A DNA stretch of 64,000 nt from Paenibacillus sp. Soil766 (GTDB taxonomy: Bacteria > Bacillota > Bacilli > Paenibacillales > NBRC-103111): the NCBI RefSeq assembly GCF_001428105.1, contig NZ_LMSJ01000003.1, forward strand, positions 145,502 to 209,501, given 5' to 3'. This document shows, in pieces, positions 43,417 to 52,299 of the stretch. The notes beneath the pieces are model-generated. The model searched no databases. It saw only the letters and a list, made by a program, of their open reading frames with translations, and was not told the origin of the DNA. The position numbers were made by a program, and so were the translations under genes. How positions within the stretch are numbered: position 1 is the first letter of the stretch; every line of letters begins with the position of its first letter.

Positions 43417-43701
43417 ATGGCACATACAGCCGAAATTAAAAGAGTACAATCCTTGCTCCGCCATGCACAGCAACTATCTGGTGGCAACCAAGCGGATGAA
43501 AGAATTAAGAGCTTGAGCAGCAGACTAGAAGCGCTTCAACAACTTGCGGGTGAGCATGCAGCTCCAAGCGAGAATGAAAGCGACAGCATTGAGGCAGAAG
43601 TAAGTGAAGTGATTGAAGTGAACGAAGAAGTAAATGAAGATGCGAATGATGAAGTCGCTGCAACCGAAGAACAACCTGTTCCAGATTCACAAAATGAGTA
43701 G
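43417..43701 (+). CDS. Small acidic coiled-coil protein, unrecognised
   Basis: 94 residues. The first 45 form a likely helix (IKRVQSLLRHAQQL, ERIKSLSSRLEALQQL) with leucine spacing of a short coiled coil; the last 45 are strongly acidic and disordered (EAEVSEVIEVNEEVNED). GGGGAGG lies 11-12 nt before ATG and a terminator follows, so the gene is probably real. No family recognised. An acidic tail suggests interaction with a basic partner or a nucleic-acid mimic, but that is a guess. Confidence 0.65.
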   Translation: MAHTAEIKRVQSLLRHAQQLSGGNQADERIKSLSSRLEALQQLAGEHAAPSENESDSIEAEVSEVIEVNEEVNEDANDEVAATEEQPVPDSQNE

Positions 43702-43739
43702 CTTATCGTTATGAATGCCTTAGCATGTCCTAGGTTTCT

Positions 43740-43785
43740 AGTAGGCTGACCTGTCGTAGATTCTTCTACTTCAAGTCAGCCTACT
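43740..43785 (+). terminator. Terminator after the acidic protein gene
   Basis: AGTAGGCTGAC/GTCAGCCTACT stem with a 24-nt loop that contains a small hairpin; followed by TTATT. Confidence 0.7.
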
Positions 43786-43885
43786 TTATTGCCAAAAAAA
43801 CAAAAAAGCACGCTCACAACCTAAGCGCACCCCCCAACTCCTATTTTTAATTTCTTTTTCTAACATGACGCGGCCAAGGCTAACC

Positions 43886-44065
43886 TTAACTAATTAGCTT
43901 TAATTTTGCTTTTTTGAGAATAAGCTTCTGGTATAGCACAATGTATCTATCTAACATCTGGCTAACGGATACGACTTTCTCATGTGTCAGGCTACCATTG
44001 ATCACCGCTTGATTGATCATTTCGAATCGCAGGCTGTCAATTTTTTCTTGAAGTTTTGATTCCAT
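43886..44065 (-). CDS. Spo0E-family aspartyl-phosphate phosphatase
   Basis: 59 residues. The family pattern is clear: a first helix LQEKIDSLRFEMINQAV, then the signature SVSQMLDRYIVLYQK (SQxLD motif) on the second helix. Spo0E proteins dephosphorylate Spo0A-P and so delay sporulation. ATG 44065 is preceded by GGAG at 9 nt; the first ATG (44,074) abuts that site. It is a stand-alone gene. Its presence indicates a spore-forming host. Confidence 0.88.
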   Translation of the reverse strand: MESKLQEKIDSLRFEMINQAVINGSLTHEKVVSVSQMLDRYIVLYQKLILKKAKLKLIS

Positions 44066-44329
44066 CGTATCCATCTCCGTTCTAGTTATATTGATTAGTT
44101 AGTTGGCCTATATCTGTATAGTAAATCAATACTATTAGATTAATATTAGAAAATGTTGGTGAGAGTATTAGTTTATTGTGGTGAAACACAGCATTTCTCA
44201 TAATCAACCGTTATCCGGCAAATCGATCTCCGGCTCAATCGCCTAAATCTGCTTCTAGGTAGGATCAGCCACGGCCAGGCTTCATTCGGAGTCGGTCATC
44301 ATCAGGACAATGGATGTCTGACGAAATTG

Positions 44330-44414
44330 GTCTGAAATAACGGGAGAAAATCCAGTTATTTTGCAAAATGCTATGATTTCGCTTGAAATAGCTGTAGGAA
44401 ATCCAGTTATTCGC
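44330..44414. repeat. Two tandem copies of a 51-bp repeat
   Basis: Two copies of a unit ending AAATCCAGTTATT (44,348-44,360 and 44,399-44,411), exactly 51 bp apart; before it each has GAAATA and (G/T)(G/A)AG. Lies in the spacer 44,100-44,520, which otherwise shows no gene. A related unit occurs at 47,004-47,036. Confidence 0.75.
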
Positions 44415-44527
44415 TTGGTCAGGATGCCCTGTGGTTGGCGCTGATGCGTCTGCTACACTCTACACGAGCACCAAGAGCAACGCCTAACCACAAAACACAA
44501 AGCGTATAAATTCTGAACTTTAAAAAA

Positions 44528-44554
44528 AGCATTCACCGAAAGAGGTGAATGCCT
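44528..44554 (-). terminator. Terminator of the GH105-linked AraC gene
   Basis: GGCATTCACC/GGTGAATGC stem (minus strand), followed by seven T. Confidence 0.85.
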
Positions 44555-44555
44555 T

Positions 44556-45392
44556 TTACTTGACCTTCCTATAATACAACGGAGCATGTCCCGTCACTAA
44601 TTTGAACACTCTGCCAAAATGCGTTACACTCCCGAAGCCAACTTTCTTGGCAATCAAACTAACTTTCATGGAGGTTTGTTCCAGCAGCTTTTTCGCTTCC
44701 TTAATTCTGACACTATTCAAGTATTCCACGAACGTAAACCCCGTCGCTTCTTTGAAAAACCGGCTTAGGTAATAGGGACTGACATAAAATTTCTCCGCCA
44801 GCAGATGCAGCGGCAGCTCTTGCATGTAATGGGTGTTCATATAACGAACAACCTCCAAGATTCGCTCGTGCATGGCACTAGGAGGTTCCAGCAGTTCCAG
44901 CGCATTTTGTTTGGCATGGCGACAGCAAATAATAAGCATCTGCAGCACTAACGTCTGCGCAAACATCTCGAAGCCAGGCTTCTTCTCCTGCATCTCCTGC
45001 ATAATGCTTTGCGCAACCGACTCGATAGCAAGCTTGTCTTGCAGCGGACATTTGATGATCAAGTAGGCATGCTCAAAAAGGGGCTGAAATATGTCTCGAT
45101 AAGCATTATTTACCGATGCCATATAGCTTTCATGAATATTCACGATGAGCCGCTCGTGCTTGGGCATTTCGGTGTTGGTGGTCCGATGAAGGATATTCGG
45201 AGAGATGATGACGATATCCCCCTCGTCAATGATCATCGTCCTGTCCTTTATAAAAAAAGTCCTTTTGCCGGACATCAAATAGAAAATTTCATAGGTGCTA
45301 TGAAAATGGTTGACTGGCATATTGTGACTTAACGCCTTCCGATAGGATATAGAGAAGGAACCCTCACGGTTATTGAATTGAAAATCGCCCAT
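44556..45392 (-). CDS. AraC-family regulator (cupin + HTH), divergent from GH105
   Basis: 278 residues. N-terminal cupin-like sensor (HFHSTYEIFYLMSGKRTFFIKDR, about 25-50; cited by its ends) and a C-terminal AraC DNA-binding domain (HYMQELPLHLLAEKFYVSPYYLSRFF through VGFGSVTHFGRVFK). Start ATG 45392 is chosen because GGAG lies 6 nt upstream of it. The cupin probably senses a small sugar. Divergent with 150 bp between it and GH105, so it very likely controls that gene. Confidence 0.92.
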   Translation of the reverse strand: MGDFQFNNREGSFSISYRKALSHNMPVNHFHSTYEIFYLMSGKRTFFIKDRTMIIDEGDIVIISPNILHRTTNTEMPKHERLIVNIHESYMASVNNAYRDIFQPLFEHAYLIIKCPLQDKLAIESVAQSIMQEMQEKKPGFEMFAQTLVLQMLIICCRHAKQNALELLEPPSAMHERILEVVRYMNTHYMQELPLHLLAEKFYVSPYYLSRFFKEATGFTFVEYLNSVRIKEAKKLLEQTSMKVSLIAKKVGFGSVTHFGRVFKLVTGHAPLYYRKVK

Positions 45393-45542
45393 CCTCATCT
45401 CCGCCTCTCATCTGACTTGCCATTTATTATACGCCTCTGCCGTTAGACTGCAAGATATAAGAAGAAATTCTATATTTGCGCAAAAAATGTACATATTCCT
45501 CTGCTAAGATAAGCTTAGTAGATTGAAGGAGGAATAACAAAG

Positions 45543-46673
45543 ATGCAAACTTCAGAAAACAACATCCAAATCACTAACATGAAACAAGACACACTAACGC
45601 CCATCCAATGGGCGGAGAAGGCCTGTGAAGCGTTAATGGCCAAATTTGAACCCGAACAGCTTCCCCCAGACCGTTTCCACTATCATCAGGGTGTTTTCCT
45701 CTCAGGTATGGAGAAATGCTGGCGAGAAACTAACGATGATAAATACTATACGTATATTAAACGGTGGGTAGACAGTCAGATTCTTGCTGACGGCAGCATC
45801 AAAAAATATAATCCCGAAGAACTGGATGACATTCAACCTGGCGTGCTGCTCTATAACCTGTATGAGCAAACTAGCGATGAACGGTATAAAAAAGCCTTGC
45901 ACACATTGGTTCCCCTTCTAAAATCATGGAAAACCAATCCATCCGGTGGTTTCTGGCACAAGGAGCGATATCCGAATCAAATGTGGTTGGATGGACTGTA
46001 TATGGCTGGACCGATTGCTGTTCAATTCGGTGAAACCTTCGGCGAAGCCGAATATTTTGACATGATGACCTATCAGGCAATTCTCATGGAGAAGCATACC
46101 AAGGACCCTAACACTGGCCTGCTGTACCATGGGTGGGATGAAACCAAAGCTGCTGTTTGGGCTGATCCTGTAACAGGCTTGGCTCCAGAATTCTGGGGAC
46201 GCGCGATCGGCTGGTACCCCGTTGCATTACTGGAAATGTTCGAATACCTTCCTGCGGACCACAAGGATAAAGCTGAGTTGACGAGCATCCTTCAAGACCT
46301 GCTCATCGCTTTGATCCCCTATCAGGATGCTGCCACAGGTTTATGGTATCAAGTTGTGGACAAAGGAGACATTTCGGATAATTGGCTCGAAAATTCCTGT
46401 ACCGCACTGTATGTGCATGCCATTGCCAAAGCCGTGCGATTCGGTTATTTGGATGCTAAGTATTTGACCTATGCGTGGAAAGGATATCAAGGGGTCATTG
46501 ATACACTGAAGTTTGATGAGAACGGTCATGTGATCATTGGCCAGATCTGTATTGGTACGGGGATCGGAGACTACGCCCACTACATCGCACGTCCTACAAG
46601 CGAGAACGATTTGCATGGTGCTGGCGCCTTTATTCTTATGTGTGTCGAAATGAGCTTAGCTCAGAGCGTGTAA
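45543..46673 (+). CDS. GH105 unsaturated rhamnogalacturonyl hydrolase
   Basis: 376 residues, similar in length and order to Bacillus YteR. Marks are FHYHQGVFLSGMEKCW, the aspartate in MWLDGLYMAGP (catalytic Asp of the alpha6/alpha6 barrel), GLLYHGWDETKAA, FWGRAIGWYPVALLE, NWLENSCTALYVHAI and IGTGIGDYAHYI. GH105 enzymes cleave unsaturated galacturonyl ends of pectin lyase products by hydrating the double bond. No signal peptide, so it works in the cytoplasm. AAGGAGG lies about 10 nt before ATG. Followed by a perfect terminator. Confidence 0.93.
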   Translation: MQTSENNIQITNMKQDTLTPIQWAEKACEALMAKFEPEQLPPDRFHYHQGVFLSGMEKCWRETNDDKYYTYIKRWVDSQILADGSIKKYNPEELDDIQPGVLLYNLYEQTSDERYKKALHTLVPLLKSWKTNPSGGFWHKERYPNQMWLDGLYMAGPIAVQFGETFGEAEYFDMMTYQAILMEKHTKDPNTGLLYHGWDETKAAVWADPVTGLAPEFWGRAIGWYPVALLEMFEYLPADHKDKAELTSILQDLLIALIPYQDAATGLWYQVVDKGDISDNWLENSCTALYVHAIAKAVRFGYLDAKYLTYAWKGYQGVIDTLKFDENGHVIIGQICIGTGIGDYAHYIARPTSENDLHGAGAFILMCVEMSLAQSV

Positions 46674-46679
46674 TAAATA

Positions 46680-46721
46680 AACCAGTTAGCATCCCATTGT
46701 GCAGATGCTAACTGGTTTTTT
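46680..46721 (+). terminator. Terminator of GH105
   Basis: AACCAGTTAGCATC/GATGCTAACTGGTT, 14-bp stem, then TTTTT. Confidence 0.9.
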
Positions 46722-46841
46722 GCTGGTGCATCCGCTGCTATACTTGTAAATTTGGCCGTGGACAGGGGGCCCGCGGGATGCGTGGGAAGCGCCGCATGCG
46801 GGATGCGGACGCTCGGAGGTGCTAGTACTCTACTCAACTTG

Positions 46842-47036
46842 TATTAACTGGAAAATGTACAGCTATTTTCGAGGAATTACCTCGAAAAAATTGATTTAAC
46901 TGTAAAACATGTAGGTAAAACAGCCTCTTTTGTTCGAATTGGCTAAAATGGTTGAAATTAACTGTACGTTATCCAACTAATCTGCGTTTGAATGAATAAC
47001 CCCTAAATTTAACTGTAGAAAATCCATTTATTCACC
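46842..47036. repeat. Degenerate TTAACTG array, units 51-62 bp apart
   Basis: TTAACTG starts at 46,844, 46,896, 46,958 and 47,009 (intervals 52, 62, 51). The last unit (TTAACTGTAGAAAATCCA) matches the 44,330 repeat; the first (TTAACTGG..TACAGCTATTTT) matches its reverse complement. In a 630-bp spacer without supported genes. Confidence 0.6.
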
Positions 47037-47100
47037 TGGCGCACAGGAGATCTACGAAACTTCCCTCCGATCAAACTCACCATTCTGTCTGAGCAATCAT

Positions 47101-47133
47101 ATCTCTATCTCTATCTCTATCTCTATCTCTATC
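47101..47133. repeat. Hexanucleotide microsatellite (ATCTCT)5
   Basis: Five perfect ATCTCT copies and a partial sixth, in the spacer before the SLH/5'-nucleotidase gene. Confidence 0.95.
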
Positions 47134-47304
47134 CTCCACTATCCCCGTACGAGCTAAGAGGTTGCAGTCTTTACTGGAAGTTAAGTTTTTCACTACATAA
47201 AATAACAATAATTTCTTTACTTCTCAAAATCTAGCATTCCCTTTATACTAATAGATGGGTTATTAACCATAGTTCTATTACTTTGGAGGAGGAATTATTA
47301 ACAC

Positions 47305-49455
47305 ATGAAAAAAACATTTACTACTCGCTTTACTGCTCTTGCTCTTGTGGCGGTTCTTACAAGCTCCTTCGCTAGCAGCCTAGCATTTGCCGAAACAAGT
47401 GCACCCTCGACACCTGTTTCAATGAAATCAGATATGCGTCTCGCCATTGATAACGGCGTTGTGGAAGGCTACGGTGATACAGACTACCGTGGCGCAAATA
47501 TCGCTACTCGCGCTGAAGTGGTAACCATGGTTAATCGTGCTGCCAAGCTGCAAAGTGCAGATGCTAGTAATGTTACTTTCACGGACCTTGCGACTTGGCA
47601 AAAGCAAGCAGTTGCGAATGCCGTTGCAGCTAAACTGATTAGCGGCTTTGCTGATGGTACATTTCATCCGAATGCTGCCGTAACTCGTCAAGAGCTTGCT
47701 GAGTTAATCGTGAAAGTCGTAACTGGCGGCCAACTGCCACAAGTAAATGAGAATGTGTTGAACTACTTCAAAGACTCCGCATCCATCGCGAAAGACTCCC
47801 GCCATTATGTCGCTTATGCCGTCATTAGCGGAATTTTCACACCTACCCTCGACGGTAACTTCAACCCTACTGCTGAAGTAACGCGTGATGAAGTAGCTAA
47901 GGCGCTTAAGCCTATTTTATTTAAAGTGGTTGATATTTTAACAACGAACGATATTCACGGTAAAATCGAAGTCGGCTTCGATAAAAAGCGCAATCAAAGT
48001 CAAGGCGGTATCGAAACATTTGGCGGCATCGTCTCCGATTTCCGTGCTGTAAATCCCAAAGGAACAGTCGTTGTGGACGGCGGTGACGCTTGGCAAGGTA
48101 CGCTGATTTCCAATACAACGAATGGCCAATCCGTAATGGATACGATGGCGCAAGTGCAATATGATGCTGCAGCTATCGGAAATCATGAATTCGACTTCGG
48201 TCGCGATGTTCTAATCGATAATATTAAGAATGCTAAATTCCCTATCCTTGGAGCTAATATTATTGATGATCAAACAGGTAAACGCGTTGACTGGACACAG
48301 CCCTATGTGATTGTTGAAAAAGAGGGGCTGAAAATCGGCATCATCGGCTTCGCAACACCACAAACGAAAACTACAACGAAATCAACGAACATCGAAGGCC
48401 TTTCCTTTGTAAATCCAGTTCCTTTGGCCAAAGAATTGTCAGCTGAGCTTCGTGCTAAAGGTGTTGATATCATCATGGTTACCTCCCACCTCCCAGGTGA
48501 GCAAAACCAGAAATCCGCTGAAATCATCAGTGAGCTTGCTGATCTTGCAAAAGGTACTGGGAATGGCACATTAGATGCCATTGTTGGTGGTCACTCCCAC
48601 ATGCGTGTTGCTGGAATTGTAAATGGTATTCCCGTAGTTGAAGCTCAAAGCTGGCTTTACGCGGTTGGGCATATTCAACTTTTTGTAGACAAATCAACCA
48701 AGCAAGTCGTTTCCTCCAATGCAAGCTTGCTAGAAACCTATACGAACCTAACGACAGCTGACGCGGGCATTCACCAGACGGTTGAAGAGTATAAAGCCAA
48801 AATTTCGGGGAAATCCGGTGAAGTAGAAGTCGTAGTTGCAGAGCCGCTAAATCGTAAATCTTTCCGCTTTGAAGCGAATGGCGGGGCTGATCGTGACGGC
48901 GCAACACAGTTAGGCAACAGCATCACAGATGCGATGCGCGCTTCTGAGAAGTCCGATATTGCTTTCACGAATATTGGCGGTATTCGCACGGATATTGACA
49001 AAGGTGAGCTAACCTACAGCGAAATGTTCGAGGTGCTCCCTTTTGGCAATTACAATGTAACGGGTACAATGACTGCTGCACAAATCAAAAAAGCACTCGA
49101 AGTCACAGACAAATATACAAGTCTCCCAGCTATTCAATTCTCAGGACTGAAGGTCGAATGGGATAACACAAAGCCACTTGGTGAGAAATATTCCAAAATC
49201 ACTTTGGCAGATGGCACTCCGATCTATGTCGATGGCAAGTTGAATACAGACCGCACGTTCAAAGTAACAACCAATGATTTCATGGCTACTGGCAGTGGCG
49301 ATGGCTTTACGGTATTTGGTGAAGTGAAGGATTGGAAAGACGGATCCATCATGCTGGACGCTTGGGTGAATCGCGTCAATTCCCTGAAGGCGGCTGGTAA
49401 AGAGCTGTCTGTACAAGACGATGGTCGCGATGTGCGTTTGGATTTGAAGAAATAA
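47305..49455 (+). CDS. SLH-anchored 5'-nucleotidase / 2',3'-cyclic phosphodiesterase
   Basis: 716 residues. Signal peptide (KTFTTRFTALALVAVLTSSF..AFA), then three S-layer-homology segments at about 30-210 (AIDNGVVEGYGDTDYRGANIATRAE, LISGFADGTFHPNAAVTRQELAE, VISGIFTPTLDGNFNPTAEVTRDEVA; cited in part). Then a metallophosphoesterase domain (TNDIHG, DGGDAWQGT, IGNHEFDFG, VTSHLPGE, GGHSHM) and a 5'-nucleotidase C-terminal domain (about 520-700: GGADRDGATQLGNSITDAMR, FTNIGGIR). It should be fixed to the cell wall and free phosphate or nucleosides from external nucleotides. GGAGGAGG lies about 11 nt before ATG. The usual NGGGIR is NIGGIR here. Confidence 0.93.
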   Translation: MKKTFTTRFTALALVAVLTSSFASSLAFAETSAPSTPVSMKSDMRLAIDNGVVEGYGDTDYRGANIATRAEVVTMVNRAAKLQSADASNVTFTDLATWQKQAVANAVAAKLISGFADGTFHPNAAVTRQELAELIVKVVTGGQLPQVNENVLNYFKDSASIAKDSRHYVAYAVISGIFTPTLDGNFNPTAEVTRDEVAKALKPILFKVVDILTTNDIHGKIEVGFDKKRNQSQGGIETFGGIVSDFRAVNPKGTVVVDGGDAWQGTLISNTTNGQSVMDTMAQVQYDAAAIGNHEFDFGRDVLIDNIKNAKFPILGANIIDDQTGKRVDWTQPYVIVEKEGLKIGIIGFATPQTKTTTKSTNIEGLSFVNPVPLAKELSAELRAKGVDIIMVTSHLPGEQNQKSAEIISELADLAKGTGNGTLDAIVGGHSHMRVAGIVNGIPVVEAQSWLYAVGHIQLFVDKSTKQVVSSNASLLETYTNLTTADAGIHQTVEEYKAKISGKSGEVEVVVAEPLNRKSFRFEANGGADRDGATQLGNSITDAMRASEKSDIAFTNIGGIRTDIDKGELTYSEMFEVLPFGNYNVTGTMTAAQIKKALEVTDKYTSLPAIQFSGLKVEWDNTKPLGEKYSKITLADGTPIYVDGKLNTDRTFKVTTNDFMATGSGDGFTVFGEVKDWKDGSIMLDAWVNRVNSLKAAGKELSVQDDGRDVRLDLKK

Positions 49456-49460
49456 ATAAA

Positions 49461-49507
49461 AAAGACCTTTTGTCCGCATCCAGCTATGGATAGGGTGAAA
49501 GGTCTTT
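49461..49507. terminator. Bidirectional terminator between convergent genes
   Basis: AAAGACCTTT/AAAGGTCTTT stem with extra inner pairs between stops at 49,455 and 49,515; T-runs on both sides. Confidence 0.8.
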
Positions 49508-49514
49508 CTTCATA

Positions 49515-50309
49515 TCATACGTGCATATCTCGTTTATTAAAGGAGACGTACGTGACAACCGTTAGCAGGACAATTAGGACTGCGGAAATAACGACATAAA
49601 CGGCATCCAATCCACCGCCATACATGATAAGTTTAGCCTCATAAAATTTAAACGGGGTTACATATTTCAAAAATGCCAGCTTATCGTTGAAATCAATGGC
49701 AATGGATAAGATAAACGTGATGAGCATGATGCCTGTTGCGAGCGAGGCTGATTTTTTGGCATTTCGATACACGGCTGCAATGGAAGTTCCAATGACCAGA
49801 AAGAGCAGTTGCAAGATAAACATACCCAGCATGACGATGGAGATGTCACCATTTACGGCCTCACCTTTGCTGTAAGCCCCAACAATCAACACACTCGAAA
49901 TCCATGACACGAGGTTAAAAATAAGTATGTTCACGAAAGCGCTTAGCAGCTTCCACGTGATGATGCCATGCCTCGACAAAGGCTTCACGAATAGGAACTC
50001 AGCCGTCTTATCCCGCTCTTCCTTCGCAATGATATTGGCGCCAAGCATTGCCGCATGGATGGTTGCCATCAACAAGAAATATAGCACCAGGATGCCGAAG
50101 TAGCCGCTAGCTTTTGATAAATCTAACGCACCGCCACCCATGATCACTTGGAAGGACTTCGGCATTTCTGCCATAAGATCATTAATCTGACCATCCGCTG
50201 CCGTTGCTTGATACTTGTTCATGCCACTTGCGACTAGAAAAATGAGTCCAAGACTCCAGAAAATCATCGATTTTCGATACGTTTTCAGTTCTCGCCAAAA
50301 TATATTCAT
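49515..50309 (-). CDS. ABC-2 type permease (second of tandem pair)
   Basis: 264 residues, six hydrophobic spans, beginning MNIFWRELKTYRKSMIFWSLG. The conserved loop ANIIAKEERDKTAEFLFVKPLSRHGIITWKLL marks ABC-2 permeases (positions about 90-122; cited by its ends). It is clearly a paralogue of the next gene (MNIFLHELRAYRKSTITW; REKTADFLLTKPVTRTKILTSKLL), so a duplication gave a two-permease exporter. Substrate unknown. AAAGGAGGG before ATG. Confidence 0.9.
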   Translation of the reverse strand: MNIFWRELKTYRKSMIFWSLGLIFLVASGMNKYQATAADGQINDLMAEMPKSFQVIMGGGALDLSKASGYFGILVLYFLLMATIHAAMLGANIIAKEERDKTAEFLFVKPLSRHGIITWKLLSAFVNILIFNLVSWISSVLIVGAYSKGEAVNGDISIVMLGMFILQLLFLVIGTSIAAVYRNAKKSASLATGIMLITFILSIAIDFNDKLAFLKYVTPFKFYEAKLIMYGGGLDAVYVVISAVLIVLLTVVTYVSFNKRDMHV

Positions 50310-50336
50310 TGGCTGTTCCCTCCTTTCACCTGCATG

Positions 50337-51134
50337 TTATACGGCATGAACATCCTTTTTCGTGTAGATGAAGTAGCTTGCCGCAATCGAAACGACGATA
50401 ATCGCAAGGGCTGCAATGACATAAGACGCTTCATAGCTCGTATGCGCAAGCATGTATTTCCCGTTAAAGTATTTGAATGGCGAGAAATACCTTTTAGCTC
50501 CCTCCCCATCTACGGCAACGACCATCCCGATAACGAAAAAGGCAAACACCGTGCCAAGACTGACGGATAAGACGGCTTTGATTTTAGCAAAAACAACTGA
50601 AACGATGAATCCTATAGCTAGAAACATCAACTGGATAAACAGTAAGGTGAATGAAATTAATAGAAAGAGATTCACATCGAAATCGACCGTTTTTACTTGA
50701 AGCGCCATCAGATAGGCTGCAGCGATATAGATCACACAGGTTATCACTAATGAAGCGACAGCCGCTAATAGCTTGGAAGTCAAGATTTTCGTGCGCGTAA
50801 CGGGCTTCGTAAGTAGAAAGTCTGCTGTTTTCTCACGAACTTCCTTGGAGAGGATCGACGTTCCCAGAACCATGGCTTGAATGGCTCCGCAAAGCGTAAT
50901 GTACATGAAGATATACACGTAGAATCCCAGCAGCGTACCGAACGTTTCGATTTCAATACCCAGCGCTTTCCTGACCCCTTCGGGATACCCTTCTAATATT
51001 TTAGCAAATTCAGCAAAATCCTTAGAGACCGAAGGAAAAAGGGATAAGAATAAGACGATGACAGCAATTAAGGAGCACGTCCACGTGATTGTGGATTTTC
51101 GATAAGCTCGCAATTCATGCAGGAAAATATTCAT
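50337..51134 (-). CDS. ABC-2 type permease (first of tandem pair)
   Basis: 265 residues, six spans, with the same MNIF..L..YRKS start and SKEVREKTADFLLTKPVTR loop as its neighbour. It forms the membrane part of an exporter with the ATPase gene 5 nt upstream. GGAGGCG site before ATG 51134. Likely function is export or membrane-stress response, not sugar uptake (no binding protein). Confidence 0.9.
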   Translation of the reverse strand: MNIFLHELRAYRKSTITWTCSLIAVIVLFLSLFPSVSKDFAEFAKILEGYPEGVRKALGIEIETFGTLLGFYVYIFMYITLCGAIQAMVLGTSILSKEVREKTADFLLTKPVTRTKILTSKLLAAVASLVITCVIYIAAAYLMALQVKTVDFDVNLFLLISFTLLFIQLMFLAIGFIVSVVFAKIKAVLSVSLGTVFAFFVIGMVVAVDGEGAKRYFSPFKYFNGKYMLAHTSYEASYVIAALAIIVVSIAASYFIYTKKDVHAV

Positions 51135-51139
51135 TCCTC

Positions 51140-52024
51140 TTACGCCTCCTTCTCGTAGTAATGCATAAAGATCTCCTCTAAATCAGGCTCTTCAATCCAC
51201 AGATTATCGATTTCAATTTGGGCAATTTTTCGCATTACTTGATTAATGTTGCCTTTGAATAAGAAGCTGGTTGTCTGTCCTTGGACTTCAATGTTGTTGA
51301 CTCCGATCATCCTGAAGAAATGCGGGTCCAACTCTTGTGTCGTGTCTATTTTAAAACGCTTAAAATTGTTTTCTTTTAACGTGCTGATCTTCTCAACCGT
51401 CACAATCCTGCCTTCCTTAATAATCGCAACGCGATCACAAAGTCTCTGCACTTCACTCAATATGTGAGAAGAAAAAAGAATCGTAGCTCCCCTTTGATTC
51501 TGTTGTTCGAGCAATTCGAAAAACTTCTGTTGCATGAGCGGATCCAGCCCACTCGTCGGTTCATCCAGGATAATGAGCTTAGGATCGTGCAGCAACCCTT
51601 GAACGATGCCCACTTTCTTTTTGTTCCCCAGGGATAGATCATCAATCTTCTTCGTAACGTCCAAATCCATGATGTCAGCAAGCTCTTTGATTCTTTTGGT
51701 GCAATCTTTCTTGTAAAAGCTAGCCGAGTACTTAAGTAGGTCAATTACCCTCATGTTGTCATAATAAAAAACTTCCGACGGCAAATAGCCGATTTCCTTC
51801 TTAATCTCTGGTGCAAACTGGATGCAGTCTTTCCCGAAAATCTTTGCACTGCCGCTAGTTGGAAAAATCAGAGACAGCAGCGTTCGAATCGTCGTTGATT
51901 TCCCTGCCCCATTCGGTCCAATGAACCCAAAGATCTCCCCTTCTTCGATCGTAAAACTAACATCCGTGATGCCTCTTGCATTCCCATAGGTTTTGGTCAA
52001 ATTGTTGATTTCAATTGCATGCAT
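51140..52024 (-). CDS. ABC transporter ATP-binding protein (exporter type)
   Basis: 294 residues. Walker A GPNGAGKST, Q-loop IGYLPSEVFYYDNMR, signature LSLGNKKKVGIVQGLL, Walker B LIILDEPTSGLDPL, then a C-terminal extension. The BcrA/NatA-like class, pairing with ABC-2 permeases. GGAGGAGG lies 7 nt before ATG. It is the first gene of the three-gene operon and follows a c-di-AMP-type riboswitch and terminator, so transcription should respond to c-di-AMP. Confidence 0.94.
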   Translation of the reverse strand: MHAIEINNLTKTYGNARGITDVSFTIEEGEIFGFIGPNGAGKSTTIRTLLSLIFPTSGSAKIFGKDCIQFAPEIKKEIGYLPSEVFYYDNMRVIDLLKYSASFYKKDCTKRIKELADIMDLDVTKKIDDLSLGNKKKVGIVQGLLHDPKLIILDEPTSGLDPLMQQKFFELLEQQNQRGATILFSSHILSEVQRLCDRVAIIKEGRIVTVEKISTLKENNFKRFKIDTTQELDPHFFRMIGVNNIEVQGQTTSFLFKGNINQVMRKIAQIEIDNLWIEEPDLEEIFMHYYEKEA

Positions 52025-52066
52025 GGCAAGGCCTCCTCCAATTTATAAGGTTAAAAGCGAACAAAA

Positions 52067-52107
52067 AGAAGCCCTAAGCATAGAGAATCTCTACGCTCGG
52101 GCTTCTT
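52067..52107 (-). terminator. Riboswitch expression-platform terminator
   Basis: Minus-strand AAGAAGCCC..GGGCTTCTT stem with an inner AGAGA/TCTCT part, followed by TTTTTG. Between the aptamer and the ABC ATPase start. Confidence 0.85.
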
Positions 52108-52140
52108 CACATAAGAAGGCGAGTGTGCGGTTCTCTCTCA

Positions 52141-52285
52141 ATGCACTACGAGGTTAGCTGTCGGATTCGGACTTGAGAGCGTCCTACCTAATGCTTGCGA
52201 GCATCAGGATTCACCCCATGAAGCCATCTATTGCTTGGACGGCTTCGATTGGTTCCCCCGTTTCCCTACTGGGAATTAAGTGGTT
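52141..52285 (-). promoter_or_regulatory. c-di-AMP riboswitch (ydaO/yuaA type) aptamer
   Basis: Reading the minus strand 5' to 3' gives the conserved ydaO/yuaA elements in order: CACTTAATTCCC, GGGGGAACCAATC, a GAAGCC/GGCTTC stem, GGGGTGAATCCTGATGC, a GCTCGCAAGC hairpin, GGTAGGAC, CCGAATCCGACAGCTAACC and TCGTAG. The 5' CAC and 3' GTG close the P1 stem. The class binds c-di-AMP and usually turns genes off. It lies about 120 nt before the exporter ATPase start and is followed by the terminator at 52,067. Confidence 0.85.
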
Positions 52286-52299
52286 TATTTTTACCACAT

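Noticed and set aside
44100..47300. Short-period repeats considered as a CRISPR array
   Set aside because: Units are degenerate, only two to four in number, and the spacers between them are not unique 30-40 bp sequences; no cas genes are present.
49667..49852. Further short frames within the ABC-2 permease genes
   Set aside because: Shadows of the permease coding frames on either strand.
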